Source: Bathynomus jamesi (Eukaryota; Arthropoda; Malacostraca; Isopoda; Cirolanidae). Taken from it: 64,000 nucleotides of DNA. The position numbers and the translations under genes were made by a program. The notes under the pieces are model-generated. The model was not told where the DNA came from and ran no database searches. It was given only the letters and a program-made list of their open reading frames with translations. The DNA is taken from assembly GCA_023014485.1 (NCBI GenBank), contig JAJOZX010001726.1:186001-250000 (forward strand). Reading direction: 5' to 3'. Shown here piece by piece: positions 1 to 12,161 of the stretch. Position 1 is the stretch's first letter. Every line of letters begins with the position of its first letter.

Positions 1-936
1 AAACTCCTGTAAAAGTGCTTGAACAAATTCTTCAGATGTTTTCAGGCCGATTTCAGCAGCTGTGTAGTATTCAGTTGGCTTTTCAATTTGTGATATTTCT
101 TGTCTAAGCATACCAATGGCAGAATGCAGTAAGCTTTCTGAATTCACTGGAATATTTGATTGTTCTTCAGCAGAACCAAGTGTCATCTCATTAGAGTTGA
201 AATCTTCCTTCATTTGAGCAAAGGCTGTGACAGCATCTCCTAAGCTGACACTTCTACTGACAACAATGCTTGACTTGGATTGTCCTCGCTGGGCATGATT
301 AACAATGTTATCACCATAATGCTTCATGAGACGGCGCTGTAGTTTTTCTGCACGGTATGCTTGGGTATCAATGTGATCAAGTAACAGCTGTTGGAATTTG
401 TTTAACAGGGTTTTCAACTTATAAGAATTTCCTTGTAGATTAGCATCTATTTCTCCTACTAGTGCCATAAATGCCTTCTCGTATATGTTCTCTCCTTCCA
501 TTTTCCTTGAAGCACTGATGTTATGCTTGCTTGTATAGCTTGCCATGCAGGATTTGTGGTAAACAGCATCAGCTGCAATGAGGTCTTCTTCTTCAATTTT
601 GGCAAGCATAGAAATGTCCTTCCGAGTTTATGCTGTGTATACTGTCCCTCTTTCGCGTGTTGCATATTAAACACATTGAAAAATCTGTAAGCTTGGATGT
701 TTGAGCTCGTGTGCGAACACTTTGTTCTTCAGTACCACGTGATGCAGGATCATGCGTGCTAAATTTTGTACTAACATTATAAACGTTTTTCTTACTTTAA
801 ATGATTGATAACAGCTACGATGATATGTAACAGACATACTATGTAATTTTGTAAGGTTATCAAACTCTGATTGAAGTCTTTGTAAAAGGTCGTCCTGCCG
901 TAACAATGATGTTGACAATAATGTTTCAATACCCAC
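1..936 (-). pseudogene. N-terminal part of FEN/XPG-like element protein (family copy 1), cut by window edge
   Basis: Read on the minus strand, an open frame runs from about 480 off the window start (roughly 160 residues, ending in TAAEIGLKTSEEFVQALL). Upstream, 667-936 encodes a piece containing YHRSCYQSF, and a second Cys/His piece (CLICN and YHKSCMASYTSK) lies between in shifted frames. This C-x2-C plus YH-x2-CY-x2-F arrangement matches the N-terminal part of the protein at 43151 (CSFCQ, WYKSCYSLFT) and at 14727 (FHKNCVSRY). It is therefore the 5' part of a third member of the same mobile family. The nuclease part would lie outside the window. At least two frameshifts are visible between 450 and 700. 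No ATG could be fixed. Family membership is inferred from the shared cysteine pattern and domain order. Confidence 0.5.
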
Positions 937-940
937 TTGC

Positions 941-2120
941 TTGATATAGATGCTTGATATAGATGATCATCTGAAATAAAAATAACAATAATTAAACTGT
1001 GGTTTTCAAGAATACCACACATTTGCATAATATTTGTCACAGCACACATTTGTCTTATTCTAATATTGTGATAATAAAAGGAGGAAGTAAATTTAAAACT
1101 GGGCCTAACCTATAACAATACATGATTGTGTTACCTTTTATTATAATGTGATAATTCAGTTGTGTATGTAGATAGTAAACACTTATAATAAACAGTATCG
1201 GTTGATTAGTTAACAGTATTTCAGTTCGAAACTGAAACAAATTATCATCTGGATAAAGTTTCAAGTATTTTCTAGGTGTTTGTTTATATTGGTGTTTCCA
1301 TGGCAACCGCAAATAAAAAAAAACTGAGGACAACACTTAAAAATGTGTTCACTGAACACTAAGGACTAATAAAAAACATTACAACTTTATGTACAAGGGG
1401 GGAATTAAAATTGTTTAAATTGGGGTCTGGCCGCTCGCCTATAAGGAATGAGGTCTCAACAAAATAATAGAAAACAGGAATAGTTTACCACTGATGCTTC
1501 CAGGCATTTATTTATGACCCATTGATTTTTAAGCATTTATAACGAAACTGCTTCTGTTAATGTTATAAAATTTATACATTTGCTATACGTAATTCGGAGC
1601 AGTAATCAATCATTACAGTTTAAAATAAACAGGTGTAACATGACATTTTATAGAGCGTCTCGTGGTTCCATCAGTTTGGACGCCACCCGGCAGTGCTGAG
1701 ACTTTGCTGAGTCGTGGATTTGAACCCCAATGCTACCGAGAGCTGGGCGGTTGTTTTTTGTGTATCTTACGTCACGAGGAAGCGACGTAAGATTGAGCCT
1801 AGGCTCGAGGCCCCTACCCGATACTTCATTGGAGGATATAGGACATGGATTTTACCTTTTTAACATTACATTTTAGATTCACTGAGGTTCTATCACTTGC
1901 AGTAAAGCCTACCTACCTCTTTCGCTTAATTCACTAATCTTTGTTGTAGAAATGAATATACCTCATAAGTATATGTGAGCAGCTGTTATTTTTCTTTAAC
2001 GATATTGAAATGAAAAAAATACTTGGTTACAGTACAACCAAATATATTTAATTACACTTGCTAGTCAATACGCACAGTTCATTCAGCTGTGGAGGGAGTG
2101 TACTAACCACGCTAATTTTT
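941..2120. other. AT-rich intergenic stretch with possible SINE relic
   Basis: No coding region is recognised. Around 1645-1785 is a GC-richer block whose reverse complement contains GGGGTTCAAATCCAC, resembling a Pol III B box, so it could be an old tRNA-derived SINE. I could not fold a tRNA from it. The rest is plain AT-rich sequence. Confidence 0.3.
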
Positions 2121-2122
2121 TA

Positions 2123-2313
2123 TGGCAACGGCTGCGTCGTGGCCAGTGTTGTAACACCGTTGATCAGCGAAGTTAAGCGACATTGGGTCTGAGTAGTAGT
2201 TGGATGGGAGACCGACCTCTGCGTCCAGATTATGATTTGGATCCCAAGTAAAGCTGTAGGTCCCCTTCCGTAATATGACCTTAGATGTTGCGAAGGAGGT
2301 TAAACAACCTCAT
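2123..2313 (+). mobile_element. 5S rRNA-derived SINE, copy 1
   Basis: The block at 2162-2215 reproduces the internal 5S rRNA promoter region: GCGAAGTTAAGCGACATTGG (box A), an intermediate GGGTC, and TAGTTGGATGGGAGACC (box C). It departs from 5S after about position 100 and continues into a body ending GACCTTAGATGTTGCGAAGG plus AGGTTAAACAA. The same body follows the 5S-like head at 59861-60035, so the pair defines a SINE3-type element and not a functional 5S gene. Confidence 0.8.
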
Positions 2314-2319
2314 CATTAC

Positions 2320-2880
2320 ATTATAAACTAGCGGAGCGACCCGGCGTTGCCGGGTGGATGTTGAACGATATATATATATATATATATAGATTGTGCACCT
2401 GGGTGTTGAATGCTCGGTTAGGTTAATTGAATGCTCGGTTTGGTCAACTGTACGCCCTTGATGACTGGTTAGGTTAAGTCGTGATATTTTCGTTAGCTTT
2501 AGGTCCAAAATGGAAGCAGTTACAAACATGAAACTTCACACACATATTGATTAGGTCCTGAGGTTGTGCACCTGGGTGTTGAATGCCCGGTTAGGTCAAC
2601 TGTACGCCCTTGACGATTGGTTAGGTTAAGTCGTGATATATTCGTTAGCTTTAACGAAAATATCACGACTCAACCTAACCAATCGTCAAGGGCATACAAT
2701 TAACCTAACCGGGCATTCAATTAACCTACCCGGGTATTCAGTTAATCTAATCGGGCATTCAGCTGACCTAACCGGGCATTTAATTAACCTAATCGGGCAT
2801 TCAGTTATGTCAACGTCCTTTTATTATTATTATAGATATGTTCCAGTCAAAAACGAAATCAGTCAATACGGGTTATGACT
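2320..2880. repeat. Minisatellite of CCTAACCGGGCATTCAATTAA-type units with internal inversion
   Basis: About 21-23 bp units based on TAACCTAACCGGGCATTCA repeat at 2680-2815. The opposite orientation (GGTTAGGTTAATTGAATGC) lies at 2400-2480 and 2575-2640. The two orientations meet in a palindrome at about 2617-2680 built on CGTGATATATTCGTTAGC. A (TA)n run sits at 2369-2389. The coding-looking frame here is only repeat translation. Confidence 0.75.
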
Positions 2881-2907
2881 GGTCAATATGCGTATTGATC
2901 CATATTG

Positions 2908-2908
<1 letters not shown>

Positions 2909-2952
<44 letters not shown>
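2909..2952. repeat. (TA)n microsatellite bordering the Penelope-like element
   Basis: Pure TA run. Similar runs occur at 3085-3125, 3690-3745, 5478-5515, 6340-6365, 32570-32605, 33955-33985, 37170-37210, 40860-40920, 45428-45460, 46053-46110, 49869-49890, 59505-59580 and 59812-59858. Many element ends abut such runs. Confidence 0.9.
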
Positions 2953-2957
<5 letters not shown>

Positions 2958-2996
2958 AATAAAACCACGAAGGGAAAAGAAACAAAGTGGTGCTCA

Positions 2997-3024
2997 AGCG
3001 CTTTCGTCTAATGACATCCTCAGG
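2997..3024 (-). ncRNA. Hammerhead-ribozyme-like motif, left arm of the Penelope-like element
   Basis: Inverted counterpart of the motif at 5588: read on the minus strand it gives CCTGAGGATGTCATTAGACG followed by AAAGCGC. It differs from the right copy just after GAAA. The pairing of two copies in opposite arms fits a pseudo-LTR arrangement. Confidence 0.45.
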
Positions 3025-3084
3025 AACACTGAAGTAAAAGAAGAGTTCAAGACAATATATAGGTTACAAAAATGTGTATATACA

Positions 3085-3128
<44 letters not shown>

Positions 3129-3686
3129 AGTATAGAAATAAAAATTGTCGGAGGAGCAAACACATTTGTACGGGAAACTAACAATTTTAGCTCTTTGCCC
3201 GAAATTCAACATAAATTCAAATGGCTTGTTTACAACCAATTTTTTATAGTTATTGTCTGAATGATACATAGGTCACAAAAGAATAAAGAAATGAAAATAA
3301 ATATAAATTGGAAGCGAAAATACATAAAGGAATAAACCCGCGGATAAAAACAAAAAATTGTAAGCGGAGCATACAAATTCAAGTTCAATTGGAAGGTTTA
3401 CAATCAATTTAATAGATGATGCCAAAATGATACTATATATATGTCAAAGATATAAAATAAAGAAATAAACCTATAAAATAAATTGAAACAAATTGTAAGA
3501 GAAACACAAATTTATAAGGAAAAAAAAATTACCAAAGGTTTTTATAGTTATTTTCTGAATCATACATAGGTCACAAAAGAATAAAAAAGTACAAATAAAT
3601 ATGAACTGGAAAACAAAATGATGCCTAAATGATATACAGTATAAAGAACTATAAGAATATATACGACATATATAAGCAATATAAGG

Positions 3687-3729
<43 letters not shown>

Positions 3730-3887
3730 TATATATATATATATAAGGGAAAAAATTACCAAAGGTTTTATAGTTATTGTCTGAACGACACATAGGTCAC
3801 AAAAGAATAAAGAAATAAAAATAAATTGGAAAAAATTACAACTGATGCCTCAATGATATATAAAAAATATAAGAAATACATACATGT

Positions 3888-3934
<47 letters not shown>

Positions 3935-4044
3935 GATATTATATATATATAAGAAATACGCATACAACAATAAATTGAAAGATAAAATTGTAAGAACAGC
4001 ATACAAATTTATAAGGAAAAAGAGACAAAACAAAAAAATAAAAT

Positions 4045-4860
4045 TTACCAAAGGTTTAGCAGCCTGCCCTTGTTTAAATCCATTCTGAAGGAATTCAGAG
4101 CAAATAACGAGTTGAAATCGAGTTGAAACAGATCTTTACTCATGTTAAAGTTATTTGTAAGTTGAATTATAGCAGACTCAAGAATATTTCTATTAACAAT
4201 GTTGCTAGAGTGAAACAAAACTGAAGCATTATTCCAATCAATACAATGGGATAACTCTGACAAATGGACAAAAAGGGCACTGGACAAAAAGGGCACTGGA
4301 CAACTGTCCCGTTCTAACGGAATATTGATGCTGTTTTACACGCGTTTGCAAATCCTTTCCCGTCTGACCTATGTAAAAGGAATCACATTGTTTACACCCA
4401 ATTTTATAGATAATGCCTAAATTATTGGTTGGGCTATTTTTTACTATGATGTTTTTCACAATATTGTTATATGAAAAAACTACACTGATATCCAAAAGTT
4501 TAAGTACATTAGCAATGCCTAAGAAGCCCGGGAAAAATGGAAGTACTAAAATATTCTTGGACAAGGTGCGAGTGTTATTATTCATACGATAGAAGGTTCG
4601 TTTAGCCTTATTAAGACAAGATTCCATGAACGCAGATGGGTAACACAGCTCACTTCCAATACCGTTGATATTTTCCAATTCGGCATCGATGTATTCCGGA
4701 CTGGCGATCCTAAGAGCGCGGAGAAACATTGAGGAAAATATGGCCTCCTTAATAGGGATGCCATGTCCAGAGTAAAAGTGTACGTAGGACAAATTGTTTG
4801 TTTTTCCCGATAGATACTAAACTTAAAACCTGGGCTATCCCTATGTACACGCACATCCAA
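4045..4860 (-). pseudogene. Penelope-like polyprotein C-terminus: RT thumb/linker plus GIY-YIG endonuclease
   Basis: The longest piece is 4238-4792 (184 aa). It starts after SYVHFYSGH, passes through MFLRALRIASPEYIDAELE, the linker typical of Penelope-like proteins between RT and nuclease, and reaches GIIYKIGCKQC-x2-FYIGQTGK-x3-RVKQHQ, the GIY-YIG motif with its catalytic Arg region. The preceding coding stretch (LDVRVHRDSPGFKF) is in another frame at 4790-4860, and the tail (LSSALFVHLSELSHCIDW and beyond) is in another frame at 4045-4296. The second shift coincides with a local duplication of GGACAAAAAGGGCACT at about 4262-4300. Intact Penelope proteins carry RT, linker and GIY-YIG, the last making the target nick; here the RT palm is missing. 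It is inactive as read. Confidence 0.85.
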
Positions 4861-5473
4861 AAACGGGATTGAGTTGCTTGTTCCACTTGTTCCAGTTGTC
4901 TTGTTCTTTATATATCATTGAGGCATCATTTTGTTTTCCAGTTCATATTTATTTGTACTTTTTTATTCTTTTGTGACCTATGTATGATTCAGACAATAAC
5001 TAAAAACCTTTGGTAATTTTTTTTCCCTTATAAATTTGTTTCTCTTACAATTTATGTTTCAATTTATTTTATAGGTTTATTTCTTTATTTTATTTCTTTG
5101 TGACATATATATCATTTTGGCATCATTTATTAAATTGATTGTAAACCTTCCAATTGAACTTGAATTTGTATGCTCCGCTTATAAGTTTTTATGTTTTTAT
5201 CTGCGGGTTTATTCCTTTATGTATTTCAGTTGTGACCTACTGCCTATATCATTTAGGCATCAGTTTGTAATTTTTTTTATCTATTTTCGCTTCCAATTTA
5301 TATTTATTTTAATTTCTTTAGTCTTTTGTGACCTATGTATCATTCAGACAATGACTATAAAAAATTGGTTGTAAACAAGCCATTTGAATTTATGTTGAAT
5401 TTCGGGCAAAGAGCTAAAATTGTGTTTTCCTTACAAATGTGTTTGCTCCTCCCACAATTTTTATTTCTATACT

Positions 5474-5523
<50 letters not shown>

Positions 5524-5587
5524 CTGTCTGTGTATATATTTTTGCAACCTATATATTGTCTTGAACTCTTCTTTTACTTCAGTGTTC

Positions 5588-5615
5588 CTGAGGATGTCAT
5601 TAGACGAAAACGCTT
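5588..5615 (+). ncRNA. Hammerhead-ribozyme-like motif, right arm of the Penelope-like element
   Basis: The sequence contains CTGAGGA (fits the CUGANGA core), a short stem GTC-ATTA-GAC, then GAAAACGC (the GAAA core). Penelope-like elements are known to carry minimal type I hammerhead motifs in their terminal repeats. The stem II is only 3 bp and the cleavage-site strand was not pinned down, so this is a motif-level call. Confidence 0.5.
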
Positions 5616-5710
5616 GAGCACCACTTTGTGTTTCTTTTCCCTTCGTGGTTTTATTCATCATAAATATTTTTCACGTGTAACTTTCGTGAAATAATTTTCA
5701 TATATATATA

Positions 5711-6335
5711 CAGCGTGTCCCAAAGAAATGTATACCCACTTTGTTCGATAATACCAGCTATGAGGATAATAAATATATTACTTTTTATATGGTTTTTAAT
5801 AAAGAATTTTCTCCTGAATCTAAATATGTAATTATTTTTATTAAAAATTGAAGAACAAAAACGTTACAGATGTTTAAATTATAATTATTATTTTCGAGAC
5901 TTCATGTGCGATATTTTCTAATATTTTAACCGACTGTTTTGAGATACTTATGTTTAGTGTTGATATTGAAGCATAAATGTTGTAATTATTAGTTAATTCA
6001 AAAAATTTACAAATTCCATGGTTAAATGACACTTTATCTAAGATGTTCGACGTCTTCCAGAACGTTGTTTTTGTAAGTTTTGCACAGTGCCGTCGGTTTC
6101 AAACTTATCTCGTATACGTGCAAAAATATTAGAAAATATCGCACATGAAGTCTCAAAAATAATAATTATAATTTAAACATCTGTAACTTTTTTGTTTTTC
6201 AATTTTTAATAAAAATAATTACATATTTAGATTCAGGAGAAAATTCTTTATTAAAAAACATATAAAAAGTAATATATTTATTATCCCATAGCTGGCATTA
6301 TCGAACAAAGTGGGTATACATTTCTTTGGGACACG

Positions 6336-6338
<3 letters not shown>
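5711..6338. mobile_element. Mariner-derived MITE with long near-perfect terminal inverted repeats
   Basis: The ends read CAGCGTGTCCCAAAGAAATG and the complement at 6319-6338, each flanked by TA, the Tc1/mariner target. The inverted arms extend about 220 bp. The centre, on the minus strand around 6040-6125, still encodes KFETDGTVQNLQKQRSGRR, which resembles the HTH linker (GSV-x-D...RSGRPRT) of mariner-like transposases. It is a non-autonomous, internally deleted derivative. Confidence 0.85.
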
Positions 6339-6373
<35 letters not shown>

Positions 6374-6834
6374 ATATATAAATAAAGTATATGTACTTGT
6401 CCTAATTTTGTAATTTTGGAATAACCCTGTAATTACGCAGAAGAGTACGGGTAATTGTCCTTAAAAGTACTATAAAGTACATTGCAAAAACAATTTTTGT
6501 TCTATTTTTTGGGGGTGTTTTATGCAGTAGAAAATCTGTTTACATAGAAAATAAATTTATAGTTTCAATAAATTATTTGTTATACGTTGTAGAAACAAAA
6601 TAATATTGATATGTATTGTGTAAATGTCAAAAATATATTTAATTTTAATTAAACAGATGTACGAGCAACAGCATAAACTTAATTACTTTTTACATCTTTT
6701 AGTTCAAACAAAAAATATGGACAAATATTTAAATAATAAAATACTTCCTAAATGTTATAAAAGCGAGGAAAAATATTTAGCACGCGTGTAAAATTATAAA
6801 AGATATGTTATTAATTAATGTTAGGCCTAAGACT
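6339..6834. other. AT-rich spacer, nothing recognised
   Basis: Begins with (TA)n, then unannotatable AT-rich sequence with no open frames of interest. Confidence 0.4.
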
Positions 6835-7560
6835 AAAGCGGGGTTTCTTAACCTTTAGCGACCCCCTTTTTATATAAAAAATTTCCCAACCCCACTTCGT
6901 TAAATGATGATGCAGCGCATACTTCAACTGTAAAAACAGCTCCAGAACTGTTTTCGTACCTATACCCATCGGATCGACAAGCCAATAAAAAAACTAAGTT
7001 AACTTAGCCTAACCTATGCTACGCAACCCAACCTAACCCATATTATACTTGTCGATAGAATTCCAAGTCGATCGGATGTAATCCCGCTATTTCCCTCGTG
7101 ACGATGGAAAGCATGGTGAGAGGTGAATACTTAATCCGTTCACTAAAAGGGCGGTAGAGTTTGCAGAACTTATAGGAAACCGACACGATAAATTGATTGA
7201 ACATTCTTCTGACAAGACCCTACAATTGTCATTCCCATCATTGCGATAAAACAAAGCCACGAAGTAGAGCTGTTATTGTATTTTTCGTCTATTCACCCGA
7301 ACATAAGAAAATTAACAAATGCAAAACAGACACAGGTATCTCATTGAAAGACATAGATTAACGGTTAAGAAGATTACGACCACCAGGAAATAATTTCAGC
7401 TATAAATCTGTCAGTATTTTCACTTGAAACAAAGAGTTTCTGTCCGATTTTATATATTTATGTAATTTTTGCTGGAAAAATAAACTTCGATTTTTCATGC
7501 AGGCTGATTTTTTCCTTTAGCTCTGCGAAACCCCATTTGAGAAATACACTGCCCTCGAAG
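6835..7560. mobile_element. Possible degenerate hAT-type non-autonomous element
   Basis: The left side has GCGGGGTTTCTTAACCTTTA with GCGACCCCC; the right side has GCGAAACCCCATTTGAGAAA followed by TACACTGCCC. These resemble the inverted ends of non-autonomous hAT elements, which commonly begin CAGGGGTTTC. The inverted match is partial and no target duplication was found, so borders are approximate. Confidence 0.35.
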
Positions 7561-8238
7561 ACATTTAATATACTATTTTCAACTCCTACATTTTTAATGG
7601 TTGGAAACAGTCAGGAAAGGGTAGTATGACGCTCAAAATCCCACCCATACCATGATTGGTTATATTAAAATACTAAATGATATGTAATTAATAAGTGTCT
7701 GCAGAAAAACTAATTACACATTGTACATACGCGTAATATACCACAGTAATTAATTATAATTTTACTATTAGGAAAGTAGTTTCTCGTTTTAGTGGTAGAA
7801 GATAAATGGGTCCAAGAAATAATGGTGCAAAAATAAGTTTTTACATTTTTATTTTTAAACAATATATTTATAATACATATATCGGACGGGCAAAAAAAAA
7901 GGGAGACTTCGAACTTTGGCTGTAAAATCCAAAGTTATGGTCAGATTTCAATATGTTTTTCACACCCCACAACTAAGTAAATTTCCTATACTGTGAGCGG
8001 ATTTCAAAGAAAACTAATGAAAATTACGGATTTATTGAACATTTCTTTATGTCACTGGAAATTCTCCATTTACACTATTACTGCATTATCAGGTCGGCAA
8101 AAAAAAATGGAGACCTTTAGTTTGGAAGCCAACCAAGGATTTTTGTCCTGACCCAAAATTCTCGGTTAAATTTTTTTTCTCTGCTGATAATTATTTATCT
8201 TTGGGGTGTATATAATGAGATCCAGAAGGGTGTGGACG

Positions 8239-11200
8239 TAGGGTGGATCACTTTTCACTTTTTTTTTTAAATTATAGCTGGTCAAAGTTTTCCCCATGAT
8301 TTGGTTCAGTGGAAATACACTGACACCATTTTTACCAAAATCGATCAATATTTAGGGGTCGCGCATCGACCTTGAAAATTTCAATTTTGGAAATTTGGCC
8401 AAATTTACAATTTTTTACTGAATAAAGATAAATCATCAAATGACCATATTTTCTGAATCCTCTCAGTGAAAGAAATCCTCTCAGATACTTACCAAGTTGA
8501 TAGGACAAGTGGTTTAGAAGTTATACTCACCTTGAGATAGCATTAAAATTTAAAATATCGTATTTGTCCCCGTGCCTCCATATGCTGTCTGCCATTGTCT
8601 GCTTTTTAGGATAAGATTAAACGAATAAGGAAAGATCAAATGTATTTTGTATTAAAACGGTTTACCGATATCACTAAAGGCACTTACTCCGGTGCCCCTA
8701 ACTAGGTTCAAAAACTGTATGAATCGTGGTTAGAACACACGTCATCTTAAGGCGTGCGCCATGTACTCTCTCTGCTAACTCCCTTTCCCTCTGCGCTATG
8801 TCATCTTGGCAAGTGACGACTTCTTGAAGTCATCGAGTTCTTTTCGGTTCTTTTCCACGAGCTGAAGAAGACCCTGCAGCTGTGACTCGTCTTTTGTGAC
8901 AGTGTTCGCGTAATCTTCTATCAGTTTTATCCCTCTCTCTGCCACGTCGTTGGTAACTTTCATATGCGAGATGACATTCTTCAGATCACAGTAGTTCTTA
9001 TCTTGATCCCACTTATTCACCGGCAGAGTGAGCCACGTAGACGCGCACACCTGCAGGCCTGTGAACACGAACCACGATGACTCATCGATCAGGTCCGGAA
9101 GGCGCGTCGTGTCATCAACCGAGACGTTATCATACGTGAAGTCCTCGGGCACAGCGAGGCGGCACAGCTTCTTTGCCATCTCGTGCTTCACAGTGTCTTC
9201 CACTTTGTCACTGCAGAGGGCGAAAACGACGGTCTGAGGCCTCAGATACCACAAGTGCCGCCTGATCACTGCCAGTGAAGCCTTTGCAATCTCGCGATCC
9301 ACAGCCCTGTACTGCAGAAGACGCTGGTACAACACAAGGCCATTCAGCGGGGCATCAGCTGCGACAGGAGCCGCCAGCCAGGCAGGTGCGTAGAGGAGTG
9401 CAGTAAATAGTACCACTCTCTGAAGTTTCTGTACCAGCTCGTCGTCGAACTCCAGCTGACCGCTGAACATCAGGAGCTTCGTGCAGTAGATGATCTGAAA
9501 CGAATACGCACTGTGATGTATAAATACCGATACCACTCCATATAAGTTTGTTTAATGGTAAATTATTTATCTTATTTTTTTCTGGTAGGGACTTCAAATG
9601 GCTGTTTGCAGAAGGCAATACAATATTTAACTTCTAATTCAAAATACCAACCTTGGCCATCCACCTCGCATGATGGTAGGCTCCTGGGCGCATGAAGTGT
9701 GTGCCACGACGTGGCTGGGCCCCGAGTACCAGGAGTGTAATCTCCGCACTTCTCGGTAGTCTTCTCTGACAAGACCAGAAGCGGTGCCGAGGAACTTGAC
9801 TGCCTCATCTCGGAGCTCCATCAGCCACGTCACCTCCGCCAAATGCTCGATCTCCAGCTCGCGATAAGTCGAGAGGTCGAGCTTGTCCCACCTGAAAGGG
9901 GAGTTATGAAAATATTGCATGAAAACGACTGAAGTTTCCCTTTTCGACTGCTATTAACATCATTAGTAGAAGGACGCTGATATCTCAACTGCTCTGAAGG
10001 CAAAAAATCATTGGAGAAAACAAATGCGCCTTAGACTTGAAATTCACCTTCTCCTCAGATACTGGAACAAAGGTTCAGTTGGTGTTGTGGTTCTTCCAAA
10101 CGCGGTGATGACCACTGCCCCCACGATGAGCTCCATAACGTGATGGCGACAGCCCAGCTGGAAGAGCGGTTTACCAAGCATGTTCTCCAGCCGGACCACC
10201 GCACCCTGCACCCTCCCCGAATTGGAGAAAGTTGTGTCGAAGCACAGTCCAATCACGTTGTTCTCGCATCCCCAGTCTTTGAGAGCACGAAAGGTCGCCT
10301 GGGCATGGGACAGACCGGTGCCGTCAGCAACAGTCGGAACGGCCAGCAACTTTCCTTCTGTGCATTGGGGAGCTCCGGAGATGAGAATCGCCTGGCGGTG
10401 CTCCAATGATCCAAGAGAGTCCTGAAACGTATGTCATATGACATATGTCATATTCCACTGGAATATGTCAATCCACTGTCGTCACTGGAAAATGTTAATT
10501 CACTGTCGTCCACGGTGAGGGCAAAACTGACCTTGATTACTTTACCGTCCCAGTGGACGACAGCATGCCTCGGAGATACGAAGGATTTCTTCACAGCTGT
10601 CGACACTTCACAACGATGTGCCACTTCCACGGCGAGACGTGTCCTTCGAGATACTGAATTTGTCCAGGTCTGCGGGCGGATCTGCCGAACGTAGGACTGC
10701 CGCCACGACACTTGCCACCTATGTGCGAAATTGAAAGGAAATTGACAAGGATGCGTATGGTTTTTATGTGACAAAATAATCACTAAATTTTCCGTCGTTA
10801 CGTCTATTATATCTTTGTCAAGGAAAGATCATTACTGATATATACACACCTGATTATTGGACATCCGGAAGCGATCAGCCACTTCAATAACAGCCGGTGC
10901 ATTGAGGATGCGGTGAGGAAGGCTGATTGATACAGTTGATTCTCTCGGCTGTCGGTATGGTGGTTCTAGCTGTGATTCGGAGTTGCTCGATGATCTGCTT
11001 TCTATAGATTCATCGTCGCTCTCAGCTTCGGTTCCTAATTTCGTTTTTGAGGTGCCTGGCTCATCACGAGATTGTTGTCTTGAGAGTTGCCGTTTTCTCT
11101 TGACAACGAACACTTTATCATTCCCACTCATTGTTGCCTGGCGCAGGCCCCGTTGATCCTCATAAAATTTAATATCTTCTTGTTTGTTGTTGTCTGAGAG

Positions 11201-12161
11201 CAGTCGACTTTTCTGTATCTCTTCAATAGCATTGGGAGCTCCGATGTCCCAGAGCTTGTTCAGATTTTCTGAAAACTTCTCCCTGCCTTTTCCCGCGTCA
11301 CTGTCTCTCATCTTGCTCTTCTGCAGCGAGCGCCACTCTTCCCACAGTAACTCCAGTTTTCTTTCGCAGTTACGCCTCGTGATCGTCTTTATACGTGCCA
11401 TGTTCCAAAATGCCAGAACATTGGCCACCGTGTCTTTTACGGCGGCCTTCCTGTCAGTAGTTTCCTGCTTGGCATAGAAGAAGTACTGGAGAATTTGATG
11501 GGTGGTTGGCAATTTGGCTCCACCGATCGAGGAAGATGGCTGACCAATTAAGAAGATGTCCGTGGCTGACCTTTGAGAAGGTGGTGCTGTTGTTGCTGCT
11601 TTCTCTTTTCCAGAATAAGTAACTTTCAGAGTTTTCCCACTCCTGGTTGTTAACAGTTTATCCATTGTACTAAAGTCTAGACTTATCAAACAAGAATCAA
11701 TTGACACAGTTGATTTGTAAAAAGCAAACTGGGATTAGTAAAAATATTGGTCATAGACATAGCGTGTGTGTCTGTAATTGGGATTTTAGGATACGCCAGC
11801 TACTGATGCTATGATTACGTCCATAACGGGGGACAAATACGATATTTTAAATTTTAATGTTATTTCTAGGTGAGTGTAACTTCTAAACCACTTGTCCGAT
11901 CAACTTGGTAAGTATCTGAGAGGATTTTTTTCACTGAGAGGATTCAGAAAATATGGTCATTTGATGATTTATTTTTATTCAGTAAAATATTGTCAATTTG
12001 GCCAAATTTCCCAAATTGAAATTTTCAAGGTCGATGCGCGACCCCTAAATTTTGATCGATTTTGGTAAAAATGGTGTCAGTGTACTTCCACTGAACCAAA
12101 TCATGGGAAAAACTTTGATCAGCTATAATTTTTAAAAAAAAGTGAAAAGTGATCCACCCTA
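8239..12161 (-). mobile_element. hAT-like transposon, copy A (intron-bearing)
   Basis: Ends TAGGGTGGATCACTTTTCAC and its complement at 12142-12161 carry inverted repeats of about 340 bp (8239-8580 against 11830-12161). GTGTGGAC precedes the left end and GTGTGGAG follows the right end. The uninterrupted host repeat near 15100 has a single such site, supporting an approximately 8-bp target duplication as in hAT elements. It shares the TAGGGTG start with the copies at 46620, 49891 and 56171. Confidence 0.8.
8796..11707 (-). pseudogene. hAT-like transposase, copy A, five inferred exons
   Basis: Comparison with the continuous protein at 50357-52639 shows five minus-strand exons: 11707-10850 (ATG possibly at 11665), 10718-10532, 10421-10048, 9891-9652 and 9494-8796. 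All four introns (131, 110, 156 and 157 nt) start GT and end AG, with donors such as CAG|GTGTGT and AAG|GTCAGT and pyrimidine-rich acceptors such as TTCGTTTCAG. Conserved features in order are HWDGK, CFDTTFSNSG (candidate catalytic Asp), CRHH, ARWMAK and VTNDVAERG (candidate catalytic Glu), the RNase-H-fold pattern of hAT-like enzymes. Two frame breaks are seen, one in exon 2 and one in exon 4 near 9745-9755, so it is probably dead. The exon model is my inference from homology and splice consensus. Confidence 0.75.

Larger units (their letters stand above)
2953..5661 (-). mobile_element. Penelope-like element, 5'-truncated, with long inverted arms
   Basis: The outer borders mirror each other: ATGAATAAAACCACGAAGGG at 2955 and its complement ending at 5660. 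Inverted arms of about 700 bp continue inward (2953-3650 against 4905-5661), interrupted by (TA)n. Inside the arms a ~230-bp module containing GTGACCTATGTATGATTCAGA recurs. Between the arms lies a minus-strand Penelope-type coding remnant with a GIY-YIG domain. Terminal repeats in inverted orientation are known for Penelope-like elements, whose copies often form tandem or inverted partial dimers. Reverse transcriptase core motifs are absent, so this copy is 5'-truncated. Confidence 0.8.

Noticed and set aside
2160..2215. Functional 5S rRNA gene
   Set aside because: Only the internal promoter region matches; the 3' half of 5S is replaced by a SINE tail shared with the copy at 59859.
3072..3260. 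Small ORFs with Ile-Tyr repeats (also 5335-5694, 3560-4051, 45894-46165)
   Set aside because: They are translations of (TA)n microsatellites.
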